In this document: positions 61,728-64,000 of the stretch, piece after piece | Layout of the letters: each line of letters starts with the position of its first letter | How positions within the stretch are numbered: the first letter of the stretch is position 1 | Source of the DNA: Parabacteroides bouchesdurhonensis | Lineage (GTDB): Bacteria > Bacteroidota > Bacteroidia > Bacteroidales > Tannerellaceae | Direction: 5' to 3' | Assembly (NCBI RefSeq): GCF_900186615.1 | Contig: NZ_LT896588.1 | Coordinates: 859,451 to 923,450 of the forward strand | DNA: 64,000 bases | Made by a program: the position numbers and the translations under genes | The notes under the pieces: model-generated | Told to the model about the DNA's origin: nothing | Database searches by the model: none | The model's input: the letters and a program-made list of their open reading frames with translations, nothing else

Positions 61728-63068
61728 ATGAGTACACGACGTGATTTTTTAAAGAAAGCAGCACTGGGAGCATCTGCCCTTTCCTTCGGAAGTGTTTTAG
61801 AAGGTATGAGTGCTAAAAGTTATTCCAACATTAAAGGAGCAAGTGATAAGATCAGAGTTGCAGCCATTGGTGTCAATTCCCGTGGAGGGGCTTTGGCTGC
61901 AAACTTCGCAAAACAACAAGGTTGTGAAATAGCATATGTATGCGATGTAGATAGTCGTGCCATTGCAAAATGTGCGGATGCCGTAACTAAAATACAAGGG
62001 CATAAGCCAAAAACAGAAAAGGATTTCAGAAAAGCTCTTGAATCAAAAGATGTAGATGCCGTTATTATCGCAACCCCAGACCATTGGCATGCACCGGCAG
62101 CATTGATGGCTATGCAGGCAGGTAAAGATGTATATCTGGAAAAACCGTGTAGCTATTGTCCGGAAGAAGGAGAAATTCTCATACAGGGAGTAGAAAAATA
62201 TAACCGTGTGGTGCAAATGGGTAATCAAAGACGTTCCTGGCCGAATGTACAAGAAGGTATACAGGCTATAAAAGACGGCGTCATTGGCAATGTACACTTT
62301 GGTAAGGCATGGTATACCAACAACCGTCCATCAATAGGCATAGGGAAAGAAGTTCCCGTTCCCGAATGGCTTGATTGGAATTTATGGCAAGGTCCGGCTC
62401 CCCGCGTAGCTTATAAAGACAATGTAGTTCACTATAACTGGCACTGGTTCTGGAGATGGGGAACTTCCGAATCATTGAATAACGGTACACACATGATAGA
62501 CATATTGCGCTGGGGAATGGAATTAGACTATCCTACAAGAGTAAGTTCTACCGGAGGCCGGTATTTCTTTAAGGACGATTGGGAAACTCCGGATACGCAG
62601 GTTATAGATCTTGAATTCGGAAATAGCAAATCTATGACATGGGAAGGACGCAGCTGCAATGGCAGAACTATTGAAGGCAGTAGTGTCGGAGTTATGTTTT
62701 ATGGAGACAAAGGCAGTTTGTTGATTACGGGGAGCGATGGCTATAGAATCTTCGATATGGACAATAAAGTTGTAAAACAACAATACAGCAAACTGGAAAT
62801 AGACCCACGTAATTTGATGAACCCGGCTGAAAGCCTGGATGCTTTGCACATCAATAACTTCTTTGATGGTATCAGAAAAGGTGCTAAACTGAATTCGGAT
62901 ATAGTATCGGGACACAAGAGCACTTTGTTGATGCAAATTGGTAATATCTCTCAACGTGTAAAACGTTCACTCGATATCGACTCTGCTAACGGGCGAATTA
63001 TACAAGATCAGGAAGCGATGAAATATTGGGGTCGTGATTATGAACCAGGATGGGAAATGAAGCTATAA
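61728..63068 (+). CDS. Gfo/Idh/MocA-family oxidoreductase with Tat signal
   Basis: 446 residues from ATG 61728, chosen because M-S-T-R-R-D-F-L-K-K is a twin-arginine signal; the frame is open from 61626. The NAD-binding part has V-A-A-I-G-V-N-S-R-G-G and A-T-P-D-H-W-H. The catalytic E-K-P is followed by the C-terminal alpha/beta domain with H-Y-N-W-H-W-F-W. Such periplasmic oxidoreductases act on sugars and glycosides. The next gene, of the same family, starts 48 nt later. Confidence 0.9.
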   Translation: MSTRRDFLKKAALGASALSFGSVLEGMSAKSYSNIKGASDKIRVAAIGVNSRGGALAANFAKQQGCEIAYVCDVDSRAIAKCADAVTKIQGHKPKTEKDFRKALESKDVDAVIIATPDHWHAPAALMAMQAGKDVYLEKPCSYCPEEGEILIQGVEKYNRVVQMGNQRRSWPNVQEGIQAIKDGVIGNVHFGKAWYTNNRPSIGIGKEVPVPEWLDWNLWQGPAPRVAYKDNVVHYNWHWFWRWGTSESLNNGTHMIDILRWGMELDYPTRVSSTGGRYFFKDDWETPDTQVIDLEFGNSKSMTWEGRSCNGRTIEGSSVGVMFYGDKGSLLITGSDGYRIFDMDNKVVKQQYSKLEIDPRNLMNPAESLDALHINNFFDGIRKGAKLNSDIVSGHKSTLLMQIGNISQRVKRSLDIDSANGRIIQDQEAMKYWGRDYEPGWEMKL

Positions 63069-63116
63069 TTCAGAGATAGTAAAAAGATCCTATCATTAAA
63101 ATAATAATAAAAAACA

Positions 63117-64000
63117 ATGGATACTCAAAATTTATCTCGTCGGAATTTCCTGAAAAATATGGGAGCTATAGGAGGAAGCGGTCTTTTGCTATCTTCTCTG
63201 CCTCAATTGCATCTCCTTGCTCAGGAAAGAGAAAAGCAAGTAAAAGGCCAGAAGGCTAGGCTTGCCATTATCGGAACAGGATCAAGAGGCATGTACCATA
63301 TCAACCACCTCTTACAAATACCTCATGCCGAAGTCGTTGCTTTGTGCGATATTTACCAGCCGCATCTTGACAATGCTGCCAAAGTATTCCCGAAAGCAAA
63401 ACAATATAAAGACTACAACCAGGCAATTGCCGACCCGAATGTGGACGGCATCCTGATTGCAACACCTCTTCACATGCATGCTCCAATCTCAATCGCAGGG
63501 TTGAAAGCCGGCAAGCATGTATTCTGCGAAAAGTCCATGGCCAGAACCGTGGAACAATGCAAGGAAATGTATGATATATATAAAGAATCGGGCAAAGTCC
63601 TTTATATAGGCATACAACGCCTGTTCGACCCGAAATATCTGAAAGCGATAGAACTGATAAAGAATGGAACAATCGGTCAGATAGTAGGACTTCGTAACTT
63701 CTGGTACCGTAACAACGACTGGCGCAGGCCTGTACCGGAACCGTCATTGGAAAGACAGATAAACTGGCGACTGTACAAAGAATATTCAGGTGGTTTGATG
63801 ACCGAACTTGCCGCCCACCAATTACAAATGGGTACGTGGGTCAATCATTCTCTTCCCGACTATATCACAGGGTTCGGCGACATTCTTTTCTGGAAAGACG
63901 GTCGTGAGGTTTATGACAGTGTAAGTGTTATTTACCATTATCCTAACGGCTTGCGCATGACTTTCGAATCTATCATTTCAAACAAGCATTATGGAATGGA
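63117..64000 (+). CDS. Gfo/Idh/MocA-family oxidoreductase with Tat signal (3' end outside window)
   Basis: Open from ATG 63117 to the window end (294 codons, no stop). S-R-R-N-F-L-K-N-M is a twin-arginine signal followed by a hydrophobic stretch ending L-L-A-Q. The Rossmann motif I-I-G-T-G-S-R-G-M, then A-T-P-L-H-M-H-A and C-E-K-S-M-A, with Lys of the E-K pair, match the family. W-R-L-Y-K-E-Y-S-G-G-L-M-T-E-L-A-A-H is the second-domain start. It forms an operon with the preceding oxidoreductase. Confidence 0.9.
   Translation, partial: MDTQNLSRRNFLKNMGAIGGSGLLLSSLPQLHLLAQEREKQVKGQKARLAIIGTGSRGMYHINHLLQIPHAEVVALCDIYQPHLDNAAKVFPKAKQYKDYNQAIADPNVDGILIATPLHMHAPISIAGLKAGKHVFCEKSMARTVEQCKEMYDIYKESGKVLYIGIQRLFDPKYLKAIELIKNGTIGQIVGLRNFWYRNNDWRRPVPEPSLERQINWRLYKEYSGGLMTELAAHQLQMGTWVNHSLPDYITGFGDILFWKDGREVYDSVSVIYHYPNGLRMTFESIISNKHYGM

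Noticed and set aside
1..64000. CRISPR array, rRNA operon or further tRNA genes
   Set aside because: No regularly spaced repeats and no rRNA-like sequence were seen; only one tRNA was recognised by eye.

Overview
The window reads as a chromosome segment of a gut-type Bacteroidales bacterium (Bacteroides/Parabacteroides group). This rests on TAnnTTTG-type promoters, fimbrillin/DUF5119 surface lipoproteins, a Ser-type sulfatase, a clostripain-like lipoprotein, NBU-like mobilization genes and rteA/rteB-type regulators. No marker allows a species call.

Left chromosomal flank (1-6474): the end of aroQ, pyruvate kinase, an O-methyltransferase, rbfA, a LolC/E-like permease, a convergent fused msrAB, mannose-1-phosphate guanylyltransferase and a tRNA-Leu(CAA).

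Mobile region (about 6462-34634): an integrative element sits in the 3' end of the tRNA-Leu. A 14-bp direct repeat (6462-6475 and 34621-34634) marks its ends. Its backbone carries an HTH protein, a RecA-like ATPase, a primase, a candidate oriT, mobC, a relaxase, a coiled-coil membrane protein, a second HTH protein and a frameshifted possible RteC-like gene. Cargo is a HAD phosphatase, a NUDIX hydrolase, a Crp/Fnr regulator and a DUF1016 nuclease. Its tyrosine integrase is split in two: the first 355 codons lie at 33313-34375 and the last 52 residues lie 16.2 kb away at 16926-17086.

The DNA between the two halves is a second, nested element of 16,226 bp. It is inserted exactly at the codons of the catalytic H-x-x-R-H motif and flanked by the 6-bp repeat AATGTC. 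Joining the halves with one copy of AATGTC restores an uninterrupted 407-residue integrase (1224 nt, in frame). The nested element carries two tandem integrases, a RhuM-like protein, two HTH proteins, decayed mob and AraC remnants, an AraC regulator with a complete RND efflux operon, and an RteA/RteB-type two-component pair. Its left end also encodes I-T-F-H-C-A-R-H, the same motif as its target but in different DNA. This suggests that its attachment site derives from another integrase gene and that it targets the integrases of other mobile elements. This is the most interesting observation in the window.

Right chromosomal flank (34635-64000): YdeI-like protein, zinc-ribbon protein, GNAT acetyltransferase, MFS transporter, PfkB kinase, birA, a YjbR-like protein, a YraN-family protein, a small basic protein with tadA, DUF4834, pssA-psd, an AddA-like helicase/nuclease, a SUI1 factor, uvrA, a GHL10 glycosidase, an AraC regulator, a DUF5119/fimbrillin operon, a sulfatase, a C11 protease, a lamin-tail protein, asd, and two Gfo/Idh/MocA oxidoreductases, the last cut by the window end.
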